A stretch of DNA of 14,955 bases from Candidatus Altimarinota bacterium (GCA_027028725.1 JALVIB010000016.1:1-14955); one strand, 5' to 3'. Counted from the first letter of the stretch, positions 7,182 through 14,687 are shown. Made by a program: numbers and translations. The notes: generated by a model from the letters alone, not told the origin.

Positions 7182-8198
7182 ATGGCTAAAGAATTTTTGT
7201 TTCTCAGTGGACGAATTAGCGCCTTGGAGTCAAAATTGTTGACTGATGCTCAGTTAGACCGAATGATTATGGCGAGAACGCCAAAAGATGCGTTCCGAGT
7301 TCTAGTTGAGCTTCAGTATGCTAGTCAATTTGACGACTCAACTGAGGCCAAAGATTTTTTGAAAGTTATCACTCAGGGTTTGAAAGAAACTAAACAAATG
7401 ATTTTGGACGGAACAGATAACGATGAATCGTTTGAATTTATTTGGAAAAGTTTTGATTTGAATAACTTGAAGAGAGCTTTGAAAATTAAATTAGTTGATG
7501 GAGAATCGGAGATTACGGATTTTTCAGAAGACAACGGATTTAATTGGTTAGGAGCACTAACACCAGAGGATATCTCTAAAATAGTTTTCCAAGCAGATAA
7601 AGAAGCAATACAGAAAATCCCGCGAGAATATCGGGAAGTTTTGCAGAAAGCAGACAAAATTTTTGCGGAAACAGAAAATTTTCAAGAAATAGAATTCCTT
7701 TTGGATAAAGCTCATTTTGATTTTTTAAACCGAGTAGCCAACGGTAAAGGTGTGCCGTTTTTGAAAAAATGGTTAACTAAAATGGCTGATTTTGCCAATA
7801 TTAAAGCAGTGGCGCGAAACTTGTTTATTTTTGAAACAAAATTTTCGCGGGAAATGTTTTTGGATCACGGGAAAATTGCTTATGAGGATTTAGCGAAAAT
7901 TTCTTCTAGCGAAGATTTTGAGGAATTGTTTAAAAAATACGAATTGTTTTTTCTAGAAGGCGTTTTGAAAGAAAACAAAACTGCCGAAGAAAATATTATT
8001 GCTTTGGAAAGAGCAACGGAAAAAGAAATGGATTTTTTCCTAAAAATGGCGGAAGCTGACGCTTTGGGAGAAATTGAAGTTCCACTAGTTTACTTACACC
8101 GCCGAATTAAAAACGCGCGAAAAATTAAGTATGTGATGTTTGGGAAATTCTACGGAATGGAACCAGAACGCATTTATGAAACACTAAAACATATTTAA
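7182..8198 (+). CDS. atpC: V/A-type ATPase subunit C (rotor-stalk adaptor)
   Basis: Subunit C caps the membrane rotor ring and seats the central stalk. The 338-aa, helix-rich sequence shows family traits: an N-terminal FLFLSGRISALESKLL, the segment DLNNLKRALKIKL, and the C-terminal block VYLHRRIKNARKIKYVMFGKFYGM. Length is typical for the NtpC/AtpC family. A TTG immediately before the ATG would add one residue; the ATG at 7182 is preferred. It lies seven bases after the atpE stop and two bases before the atpF start. Word copy 7844-7852 lies within KFSREMFLD. Confidence 0.93.
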   Translation: MAKEFLFLSGRISALESKLLTDAQLDRMIMARTPKDAFRVLVELQYASQFDDSTEAKDFLKVITQGLKETKQMILDGTDNDESFEFIWKSFDLNNLKRALKIKLVDGESEITDFSEDNGFNWLGALTPEDISKIVFQADKEAIQKIPREYREVLQKADKIFAETENFQEIEFLLDKAHFDFLNRVANGKGVPFLKKWLTKMADFANIKAVARNLFIFETKFSREMFLDHGKIAYEDLAKISSSEDFEELFKKYELFFLEGVLKENKTAEENIIALERATEKEMDFFLKMAEADALGEIEVPLVYLHRRIKNARKIKYVMFGKFYGMEPERIYETLKHI

Positions 8199-8200
8199 GA

Positions 8201-8560
8201 ATGACAACTAAATATAAATTGGCAGTGGTTGGATTAGATAGCTCAATTCTTATTTATAAAGCAATTGGGGCAGATACTTTTTCGGCTTCAGATATCCAAG
8301 AAGCCCGCGAAAATATTGAAAAAATCGCCAATACTTACGCAGATGAAGAGGGGCAAATTCCGGAATACGCGGTGATTTATGTGGAAGAAGATTTTTATAA
8401 AGACTTACCGGATGACTTAATCCGTAAACTAAACAAGCGCTCTTTACCGGCTTTAATTCCAGTTCCATCACCAAGTTCATCTTCGGCAAAAGACAGTTTC
8501 GCGGTAAAACGATTATCAAAAATTGTAGAACGGGCAGTGGGAAGCGATATCTTTTCGTAG
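8201..8560 (+). CDS. atpF: V/A-type ATPase subunit F (central stalk)
   Basis: Subunit F (NtpG in Enterococcus) binds the central-stalk D subunit in the rotor. The 119-aa product opens with the Rossmann-like KYKLAVVGLDSSILIYKAIGAD typical of the family, has the middle strand YAVIYVEEDFY, and has a basic C-terminal helix after a Pro/Ser-rich loop (PALIPVPSPSSSS, about residues 83-95). It starts two bases after atpC. The operon ends here: A, B and D, expected next in the Enterococcus-like order, are absent, and the downstream sequence is repeat followed by an opposing gene. Confidence 0.92.
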   Translation: MTTKYKLAVVGLDSSILIYKAIGADTFSASDIQEARENIEKIANTYADEEGQIPEYAVIYVEEDFYKDLPDDLIRKLNKRSLPALIPVPSPSSSSAKDSFAVKRLSKIVERAVGSDIFS

Positions 8561-8569
8561 AATGTAAGT

Positions 8570-8597
8570 AGTTAGTAGTTAACAGTTAAAAGTTAAT
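8570..8597. repeat. 7-bp tandem repeat (AGTTARN)4
   Basis: Four heptamers AGTTAGT, AGTTAAC, AGTTAAA, AGTTAAT begin ten bases after the atpF stop codon. Confidence 0.7.
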
Positions 8598-8641
8598 AAT
8601 TATTTTGCGATGGTTAGTTTTGTGCTGGCTCTTTTTTAAAA

Positions 8642-8902
8642 TCCCGCGAAATTTTTGCAGAAGAAGGGGAGAAAATAAGAGGTCTGAAGAGATATGGATA
8701 GAAAATAATGTAAGTGTAGTGGCTGGTCTTGTGCCAGCCTTAAAAATAATTTCTTTTTTGTAGGCGCGGTCGCGTGACCGCGCTTTCGTCTTGTAGGCGC
8801 GAATTCAAATTCGCGTCTTTTACGTAAAGACAAATTGCAATTTGTTTCTACATACAGGCGCGACGGCGCCGTCGCGCTTTCGTTGAGAATTTTTTCGCGG
8901 GA
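8642..8902. repeat. 261-bp multi-hairpin dispersed element, copy 2
   Basis: It is near-identical to 3249-3509, with the same length and the same inverted TCCCGCGAA/TTCGCGGGA borders. Corresponding hairpins lie at 8721-8739, 8764-8783, 8798-8815 and 8858-8877. Differences cluster near the left end. The right arm of the 13-bp stem (8824-8851) reads TTTCTAC instead of GTCTTTAC, which breaks that hairpin. The near identity implies recent duplication or gene conversion. Confidence 0.9.
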
Positions 8903-8952
8903 TTTTCATTTTAGAAAAACAAGTCCAGACTTGGCATAAGATAAAAAGTTTT

Positions 8953-8975
8953 TTAAGTCCGGACTTAAGTTTTTC
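8953..8975 (+). terminator. possible intrinsic terminator after the ATPase operon
   Basis: A 16-bp perfect palindrome TTAAGTCCGGACTTAA (8953-8968) is followed by GTTTTTC. A related shorter palindrome, AAGTC-CA-GACTT, lies at 8921-8932. The position between converging genes fits a terminator for atpF transcription. The stem is AT-rich at its base, so strength is uncertain. Confidence 0.4.
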
Positions 8976-8999
8976 TTCGAAAATTTCGCGGGATTTTGT

Positions 9000-9956
9000 C
9001 TAAAACTCACACAATTCCCGCAAAGTTTTCATTAAAGCATTGCGGACAAATCGTATTTTCGCTGTGTAGGGGCGCTGGTTAACTTCATTTAAGTAAAGTC
9101 CGCGGTTGAATTCAACCTGAATCGCAAAAATCTGTTTCCCGTTGAGAATTCTTCTTAACCGCGAATTCTGATACGGATTTCCAAATTGGCGAATAATGTT
9201 TCCGCCTTTATAAGGGGTGTTTATCTTGATTTCGCGGGTTTCTATTTTCAAATTTTTCGCGAGAACTTCTTGAAACTCTTTCACAAAATAATCCGGAGCA
9301 GTCCCAAAAACGCCTTCGCCGGTCTCTTCATCAGGCGCATTAGAAATTACCACTTTGGCAATTTTGTTTTTTCGCGGACGATCTTCTTTTTCTCGTCGTC
9401 CAAGAATTCTATTTCCAACATCATGGATATCAATCAAAATAATCGGTTTGTTTTCATCTTTAAGTTTTTTTTTCGCGAGTTTTTCTAACCGCTGATAAAT
9501 CTCTTTATAATACGGATAATAGGAATAATTTAATAATTTCCGTTTCCAGAAAAACCGAAAAATAGAGCTAGTCAGGCGTTTCTCGAATTTTTCGCGAAAA
9601 ACTTTATTCCCACCGAAATCCTCAAACCGAATGATGTCCGGAGCGCTGATATTTCGATTGGGATCGCCGATAATTCGACCGTATTTAGGAATTACTTTCT
9701 GCTCATTAGCGACCTTTTCCACTAAATATTTCGTTCCGTAGTCCGAGAAATTCAACAAAAGTCGCGGGGAAGTTTGGTAATAAATTGAAAGATGACGAAA
9801 CACTTTTAACGGCACACGGGCGCTTCCGTGAGTGACGGTCAATAAAATGTTGTCGGGCAATTTCACCACAGAAAAAATATCTCCTAACCCCAATAAAAAA
9901 TCCCGCGAATTTTTCACTTTTTGAGAAATTGAGGAGAAGATATTTTTTAGTTTCAT
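9000..9956 (-). CDS. N-formylglutamate amidohydrolase family protein
   Basis: The 318-aa protein carries the conserved blocks of the FGase family of metal-dependent amide hydrolases: THGSARVP (42-49, for the usual PHSG..P), SDYGT (71-75), GDPNRN (97-102), DIHD (176-179, for DxHS), NTPYKGGNI (246-254) and QVEFNRGLYLNE (280-291). In classical members these form the zinc site and release formate from N-formylglutamate in histidine breakdown. No histidine-utilisation genes are nearby and several motifs deviate, so the substrate is unknown; some relatives are proposed to act on peptides or cell-wall amides. The first 30 residues are basic and divergent, with no clear signal peptide. Word copy 9901-9909 encodes NSRD near the start. 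The ATG at 9956 has no Shine-Dalgarno. Confidence 0.85.
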   Translation of the reverse strand: MKLKNIFSSISQKVKNSRDFLLGLGDIFSVVKLPDNILLTVTHGSARVPLKVFRHLSIYYQTSPRLLLNFSDYGTKYLVEKVANEQKVIPKYGRIIGDPNRNISAPDIIRFEDFGGNKVFREKFEKRLTSSIFRFFWKRKLLNYSYYPYYKEIYQRLEKLAKKKLKDENKPIILIDIHDVGNRILGRREKEDRPRKNKIAKVVISNAPDEETGEGVFGTAPDYFVKEFQEVLAKNLKIETREIKINTPYKGGNIIRQFGNPYQNSRLRRILNGKQIFAIQVEFNRGLYLNEVNQRPYTAKIRFVRNALMKTLRELCEF

Positions 9957-10013
9957 TTAAATATAGGAAATGCGGGTAAATTGTTATTTATTCGCGATAA
10001 TTTTGTAGGTTTG

Positions 10014-10043
10014 CCATCCGAAGCTCATTAGAGCGAAGGATGG
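10014..10043. repeat. interrupted hairpin overlapping the tRNA CCA end
   Basis: CCATCC (10014-10019) pairs with GGATGG (10038-10043), and inside, GCTC-ATTA-GAGC (10023-10034) pairs again, separated by opposed GAA trinucleotides. The outer right arm includes the bases encoding the tRNA 3' CCA (10041-10043). It could aid tRNA 3'-end processing or termination, or may be a dispersed repeat that landed here. No T-tract follows in the tRNA direction. Confidence 0.5.
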
Positions 10044-10117
10044 TGAGTGATACAGGACTCGAACCTGTGACCTCCTGCGAGTCAAGCAGGCGCTCTAGCC
10101 AACTGAGCTAATCACTC
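10041..10117 (-). tRNA. tRNA-Val, anticodon GAC
   Basis: A full cloverleaf is seen on the minus strand: acceptor GAGTGAT / ATCACTC with discriminator A and encoded CCA, D arm GCTC/GAGC, anticodon stem CCTGC/GCAGG with loop TTGACTC, variable AGGTC, and T arm ACAGG-TTCGAGT-CCTGT. Positions 34-36 are GAC, reading valine GUC/GUU. Position 37 is T where a purine is almost universal, which is odd. Its first six bases overlap the end of the upstream gene, whose TGA stop lies at tRNA positions 4-6. Confidence 0.93.
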
Positions 10118-12316
10118 TTTCTTTTCATCTTTTTTGAAAAATTCGCGGGATTTTTCCTGTAAAGTTTTAGCATCAATTGCTCCTTCTGACAAATATTTTT
10201 TGCTGTCTTTTGTATTAACCGCGACTTGTGAGAATTTTTGCGTGTCTAAATCATAATTTAGAGAAATTCCTGAGCCAGTGATTTCTCCTTCTTTAAAAGA
10301 GATGTCTTTAGCTGATAATTTAGTTAATTCTTTATTGGTTACTTTAATATTAATTTTAGAAACTTTAAAATGCAATGAGATTAACAAATCTTTTAAAAAT
10401 TGCCGGCTAATAATAGCTTTGCGTGAGTTTTGATTAATAATATCTTCTACTGGTTGCTCCTTAACTTCTTCCGTTTGAACAGGTTCGAATTTTCCTTTAT
10501 TTTTCTTAAGCCAAATTTCCAAAGCATTTGGTGGGAGGGAACGAATGCTAGCATTTCCTAAGCGTAGTTGAGAGAAAATTTGTTCACGATAGTTAAAAAT
10601 TCCAAAAATTTTTCTTTTTCCTGTTTCGGTATTTTCAAATTTTGTTTCAAATTTCAGAGAGTTTTTAGTTGTACGAAAAGTTTTAATATCAATATTAATT
10701 CCCTTATCTTTTAAAAACTGCCACAAAGTTTTAGAATTTTTAATTAAGTGGTTAATTTCTTCTGTGGATGTTTGAATAGGAGATTTAGGAATTAGACTGT
10801 TTAATTCTTTTTCTTCGTTTTTTATAGCGTTTAAGGTGTCTATTTCCTTAGGTGTTAGACCAGATGTTCCAACTAACTCAATATCCGCGAGTGTTTTTTG
10901 AAATTCAGTATTGTCGCTATGTTTTGTTTTAAATTTATCTAAATCAATATTATCTTGAAGGAAAGTTATGATATTTTTCACAATTTTTCGCGGGAAATCG
11001 TCTTCCTCATTAATATATTCACTAATTATTTCTAAAAGTTGACCAACTTTTTCTTCTTCAATCTCATCCAGTGAACTTTTTTCTTTATAAACATCAGTTT
11101 CGAGTTTTTCAATTTTTAGGTATGTTGCAATGATTTCATCACTAAGTGTTTCGCCAAAAATCATTTTACTTTTTAAAATATAAAATAAACGACGACGAAG
11201 TTCGGTGATTTCGGATTTTGAAAAATCGCTAGCTTTAATTTTCGCTAATTCTTCTTTCAATTTAGCAAAAGCTGTATCAGTTGCATTAGTTTTTAATTGA
11301 GAATTGTACAGTTCAATGGAGTCCACAATTTGAAATATTTTTTGGACGCCATTTTTTCGCGGGCCCCATAATCCGTTATAGAGATATTCAATCTTAGAAT
11401 AATCGGTGAGAGGTAGCCAAATTTTTTGTGCTTTTTCAAATAAACTCCACTCATTTATTTTTCGCAAAGAATTTATTAGTTCTGAATCAGATAAATTAAA
11501 ACTAGTTTCTAAAATTAATGATTTGACCATATTGCGACTGACTTTATCGTCAGATTTCATCGTGTTCATTATCTCAAAAACATTTTTTAATATTTCTTTA
11601 GTTGGATCACTTAGATTTTTTTTGCCAGATATTTTTGCGCTCCAAGACTTCAAACTATCTAATTTACTTTCTTGCCAGAAATTAGGCATTTTTGTCGCGA
11701 AATCTTTAAAATAACTTCGAAAACCGTGAATTTTACTGATTCCATTTTTTAAGATTTCGGTTAAAGGATTTTCAGTTTCAATTATTTTTAGCTTGAATTC
11801 CTCAAGTTGTTGGTAATAATTGTCCTTAGAAGAATCATTTAAATTAACTTTTATTTGTGTTTCAGAGGGAAGCAAGAAAGGCACATCTTTATTCGGAAAA
11901 TATAATTCCGCACTTCGTCCATAGTTCAAAATTTCAACAGAGTTTTTTTCTAAATCCCGCGAAATTACAACATTAGACCCCGGATAACGAAGAGTTAAGT
12001 TGCCAATTTTGATATAATTAATATTCTTATTTTTATCATCAAAAAAACTCCCGCCCAAAAACACTTTTCCCGCCAAAATTTCGCGGGATTTTTCATCCAA
12101 ATTAATTTGAGCATCTTTAAAAACCCGAATAATTTCTCCATCATTTGTTATAATATCTCGATAATCTTTATCAGGATATTTCTTTTCTCCCATTAGGGTG
12201 AAAGGATTTTTTTCTAAAAAAGAAAGTTTAGAATATCTAGAATATTCAGAAAAAATAGCACCTGAAAAGATTAGTATAGCTAATCCCGTTCCCACAACAT
12301 ACTGCCAAAATTTCAT
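10112..12316 (-). CDS. membrane-anchored protein of unknown function with possible FecR-like domain
   Basis: The 734-aa product is not recognised as a named family. An N-terminal hydrophobic helix (about residues 5-23, VVGTGLAILIFSGAIF) after a short MKFWQY suggests a signal anchor with the rest outside the cytoplasm. Residues ~60-157 form a beta-rich segment reminiscent of FecR-type domains: GNLTLRYPGSNVVISRD (105-121), NSVEILNYGRSAELYF (125-140), LLPSETQIKV (148-157). The remaining ~570 residues are mostly charged helices, without repeats or catalytic motifs that I can see, and rich in K/E/L/N. The TGA stop overlaps the 5' end of the tRNA-Val gene. Four exact copies of the dispersed word lie inside (10142, 10987, 11955, 12080) in more than one peptide context. 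The start ATG at 12316 follows an A-rich leader. The FecR suggestion is weak. Confidence 0.85.
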   Translation of the reverse strand: MKFWQYVVGTGLAILIFSGAIFSEYSRYSKLSFLEKNPFTLMGEKKYPDKDYRDIITNDGEIIRVFKDAQINLDEKSREILAGKVFLGGSFFDDKNKNINYIKIGNLTLRYPGSNVVISRDLEKNSVEILNYGRSAELYFPNKDVPFLLPSETQIKVNLNDSSKDNYYQQLEEFKLKIIETENPLTEILKNGISKIHGFRSYFKDFATKMPNFWQESKLDSLKSWSAKISGKKNLSDPTKEILKNVFEIMNTMKSDDKVSRNMVKSLILETSFNLSDSELINSLRKINEWSLFEKAQKIWLPLTDYSKIEYLYNGLWGPRKNGVQKIFQIVDSIELYNSQLKTNATDTAFAKLKEELAKIKASDFSKSEITELRRRLFYILKSKMIFGETLSDEIIATYLKIEKLETDVYKEKSSLDEIEEEKVGQLLEIISEYINEEDDFPRKIVKNIITFLQDNIDLDKFKTKHSDNTEFQKTLADIELVGTSGLTPKEIDTLNAIKNEEKELNSLIPKSPIQTSTEEINHLIKNSKTLWQFLKDKGINIDIKTFRTTKNSLKFETKFENTETGKRKIFGIFNYREQIFSQLRLGNASIRSLPPNALEIWLKKNKGKFEPVQTEEVKEQPVEDIINQNSRKAIISRQFLKDLLISLHFKVSKINIKVTNKELTKLSAKDISFKEGEITGSGISLNYDLDTQKFSQVAVNTKDSKKYLSEGAIDAKTLQEKSREFFKKDEKKE

Positions 12317-12572
12317 TTTTTATTTGTTTTTTTTATTCTAAGCGAAAAATATAATATATGCAAAAAATAGCTGAAAAATCCCGCGAAATTTTGGAATAGA
12401 TAAAATTAGTTTAGTTAATAGTCAAAAGTTAACAGTTAATAATTTGGAAAGTGTTAATAAATGGTATGGAATAAGAGATTTTGAGGATTTGTGTATAAAA
12501 ATTTCGCGGGATTTTGAAATTTTCTAAAAAAAACAATTGAAATTATTTGTAAAATGTTCACAATAAGAAAGA
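12317..12572. other. divergent intergenic region with heptamer run and two word copies
   Basis: This 256-bp AT-rich region separates divergently transcribed genes and must hold both promoters; no convincing -35/-10 pair could be fixed. It contains reverse and forward word copies (12379-12387, 12503-12511), an inverted pair about 115 bases apart. That pair encloses only heptamer repeats and unique AT-rich DNA, not the hairpin element. Confidence 0.6.
12413..12440. repeat. 7-bp tandem repeat (AGTTAAY-like)4
   Basis: Four heptamers AGTTAAT, AGTCAAA, AGTTAAC, AGTTAAT lie in the divergent intergenic region, between two inverted copies of the dispersed word. Confidence 0.65.
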
Positions 12573-14363
12573 ATGAAAGGAGTTATCTTGGCAGGCGGAA
12601 CAGGATCTAGGCTTTTCCCTAGTACCAAAGTGACGAATAAACACTTAATTCCGGTCTTTGATCGGCCAATGATTATGTATCCGATTCAGACTTTGAAAAA
12701 CTCGGGGGTTCGTGATATTTTAATCATCACTAGTTCCCATAATGCCGGAGATTTTCTGCGTTTACTCGGATCAGGTCAAGAATACGGCGTGAATTTAACT
12801 TATAAAATCCAAGATGGTTCAGGGGGAATTGCGCAGGCCTTAAGTTTAGCCGAAGATTTCGCGGGAAATGATAATATCGCGGTTTTATTGGGGGACAATA
12901 TTTTTGAATCAGAGTTTACAGAAGATTTCTTTAACTTTAAGTCTGGGGCGCGTATTTTTATCAAACATGTTGATGATCCGGAACGCTTTGGTGTGGTTGA
13001 AATCGGAGAAGCTGGGCTCGTTCGTTCTATCGAAGAAAAACCGGCCTTGCCTAAATCTAATTTTGCGCAAACCGGGCTTTTCCTTTATGACAATAAAGTT
13101 TTTGATTATATCCGTGACTTGAAACCTTCGGAAAGGGGAGAATTTGAGATTACCGATGTAAATAAAATTTACCTTGAAAATAATGAGCTAACCGCTAGTC
13201 GCGTGGACGGAATGTGGATTGATGCGGGAACGCACGAAAGTCTTTTGGAGGCGTCAATTCTAGCACAAGAAGCTTTTGATCCCGCGAAAATAAAAGAACT
13301 TCGTGCGAAAAAAGCTTTGAAAAAAGCTGCTCGCGAAAATAAATTAGTAACTGCAGGATTAGTTACTCAAAATTCCGAAAAATATATTATTCCAGCTTTA
13401 GAATCACTTACTAATCAGGATTACGAAAATTTAGAAATAGTTATTTTTGATAATCATTCCACAGATAGCACGGTAGAAATAATTCGCGAGAATTTTCCGG
13501 AAATTAAAGTTATCGAATCAGCAAAAAATGTGGGGTTTGCCAGGGGGCACAACACAATTTTAAACGAAACCGAAGGCGATCTTTATGCTTGTTTGAATAT
13601 TGATATGATTTTTAATCAAAATTTTATTTCGGAACTGGTTAAAGCAATCAACGAGAAACCGGTTTACGGAGCAGCCGGAGGAAAAATTAAGTTCTGGGAT
13701 TTCGCGTCTTTTGCCAAAGGTTCGACTTCCCAAGGAAAAACAAACTTTATCGATACTGTTGGTTTGAAAATTTTGAAATCACACCGCTTCGAAGATATCG
13801 GACAAGGAGAAATGGATTACGGGCAATTTGATAAATCCCGCGAAATTTTTGGAGTTTCGGGGGCGGCGGTTCTATATCGTCGTAAAAGTCTAGAAGATGT
13901 CGCTTTTATTAACGAAAACGAAGAAAAAGAGTATTTTGACGAATCAATGTTTATGTACAAAGAAGATATTGATTTGGCGTATCGTTTGCAGTGGGCGGGC
14001 TGGAAAACAAATTACAATCCCAAGGCGATTGCCTACCACGATCGCACTATCAGCGCTCGCGGGAAAACCGCTTTGGAAATTATCAAAAACCGCATCAATA
14101 AACCAAAAGAGGTTAATCGGCGTTCATATCTCAACCACCGCCTTTTATTACAAAAGAATTTTTCTAACGCTTTTTCCTCGGAAATTAAAAACGCAACAGC
14201 TTTATATAATCTAAAAGTTTTCCTTTACATTTTGGTTTTTGAGACAGAACTTTTAGGGGTTTGGTGGAATATTTTTAAAATGCGTAACCGTATTCAGAAA
14301 TGGCGTAAAAAAATGCCTCGACGAGTGACAGAAAAGGAAATTGAGCGCTTGATGCATGAGTGA
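12573..14363 (+). CDS. fusion: glucose-1-phosphate thymidylyltransferase-like (RmlA/RfbA) + GT2 glycosyltransferase
   Basis: Residues 1-~237 form a sugar-1-phosphate nucleotidylyltransferase of the RmlA type: GGTGSRLFPST (8-18), NKHLIPV (22-28), IQDGSGGIAQAL (79-90), LGDNIF (106-111), EEKP (154-157) and VDGMWIDAGTHESLLEAS (211-228). It lacks the extra C-terminal helices of ~290-aa RmlA, as short archaeal-type enzymes do. After a charged Lys/Ala linker (~237-256), residues ~258-520 form a GT-A glycosyltransferase family 2 domain: IFDNHSTDST (291-300), NVGFARGHN (319-327), LNIDM (341-345) as the metal-binding DxD-like site, and YKEDIDLAYRL (462-472). This second half resembles rhamnosyltransferase-type GT2s. 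The expected role is making a dTDP-sugar (or related NDP-sugar) precursor and transferring a sugar for surface polysaccharide. Three word copies (12858, 13280, 13836) lie within it. The ATG at 12573 begins the conserved MKGVILAGGTG. Confidence 0.93.
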   Translation: MKGVILAGGTGSRLFPSTKVTNKHLIPVFDRPMIMYPIQTLKNSGVRDILIITSSHNAGDFLRLLGSGQEYGVNLTYKIQDGSGGIAQALSLAEDFAGNDNIAVLLGDNIFESEFTEDFFNFKSGARIFIKHVDDPERFGVVEIGEAGLVRSIEEKPALPKSNFAQTGLFLYDNKVFDYIRDLKPSERGEFEITDVNKIYLENNELTASRVDGMWIDAGTHESLLEASILAQEAFDPAKIKELRAKKALKKAARENKLVTAGLVTQNSEKYIIPALESLTNQDYENLEIVIFDNHSTDSTVEIIRENFPEIKVIESAKNVGFARGHNTILNETEGDLYACLNIDMIFNQNFISELVKAINEKPVYGAAGGKIKFWDFASFAKGSTSQGKTNFIDTVGLKILKSHRFEDIGQGEMDYGQFDKSREIFGVSGAAVLYRRKSLEDVAFINENEEKEYFDESMFMYKEDIDLAYRLQWAGWKTNYNPKAIAYHDRTISARGKTALEIIKNRINKPKEVNRRSYLNHRLLLQKNFSNAFSSEIKNATALYNLKVFLYILVFETELLGVWWNIFKMRNRIQKWRKKMPRRVTEKEIERLMHE

Positions 14364-14417
14364 AGTTAGTTGACGAGTTCACAAGTTCACGAGTTTACAA
14401 GTAGGGGCAGGTTTTTT

Positions 14418-14459
14418 AGTTAATAATTAATAGTTAACAGTTAATAGTTAATAGTTTAC
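14418..14459. repeat. 7-bp tandem repeat, six units of AGTTAAY type
   Basis: Six heptamers run in phase: AGTTAAT, AATTAAT, AGTTAAC, AGTTAAT, AGTTAAT, AGTTTAC. The run lies 54 bases after the fusion-gene stop, just left of the third hairpin element. It is the longest such run in the window. Confidence 0.75.
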
Positions 14460-14480
14460 GAGTTGATAAGCCTTAAAAAA

Positions 14481-14687
14481 TCCCGCGAAATTTTTGCAGA
14501 AGAATGGGAGAAATTTAGAGGTCTGAAGAAAATGTAGGGGCGATTAATAATCGCCCTTTTTGTAGGCGCGGTCACGTGACCGCGCTTTCGTTTTGTAGAC
14601 GTGAATTTCGATTTTGTACTTTCTAAAATATGAAAAAACGCAGGCGCGACGGCGCCGTCGCGCTTTCGTCTGATTTTTTTCGCGGAA
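14481..14687. repeat. multi-hairpin dispersed element, diverged copy 3 (207 bp)
   Basis: The left end matches copies 1 and 2 (TCCCGCGAAATTTTTGCAGA onward), and it ends in the near-word TTCGCGGAA (14679-14687). It carries GGGCGATT/AATCGCCC (14538-14556) where copies 1 and 2 have GGCTGG/CCAGCC, then a perfect palindrome GCGCGGTCACGTGACCGCGC (14566-14585), and the same GCGCGACGGCGCCGTCGCGC (14644-14663). The two middle hairpins are lost or decayed. Confidence 0.8.

Larger units (their letters stand above)
8561..8999. other. 439-bp gene-free gap after the ATPase operon
   Basis: It contains a heptamer run, the second 261-bp element, two palindromes and a further word copy (8985-8993), between the converging atpF and formylglutamate-amidohydrolase-like genes. 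No remnant of A, B or D ATPase subunits was recognised. Confidence 0.65.

Noticed and set aside
8561..8999. A remnant of the ATPase A, B or D genes after atpF
   Set aside because: No Walker motif or recognisable fragment was found in any frame; the gap is accounted for by repeats and palindromes.
10112..12316. UGA recoding as glycine (Gracilibacteria/Absconditabacteria code)
   Set aside because: No confident gene contains an internal TGA. TGA ends the 734-aa gene and the fusion gene at sensible places, and other genes use TAA or TAG, so the standard bacterial code fits.
12514..12555. sigma70 promoter for the fusion gene (TTGAAA with TAAAAT)
   Set aside because: The two TTGAAA hexamers (12514 and 12537) are about 30 and 7 bases from TAAAAT, so no acceptable spacing exists.
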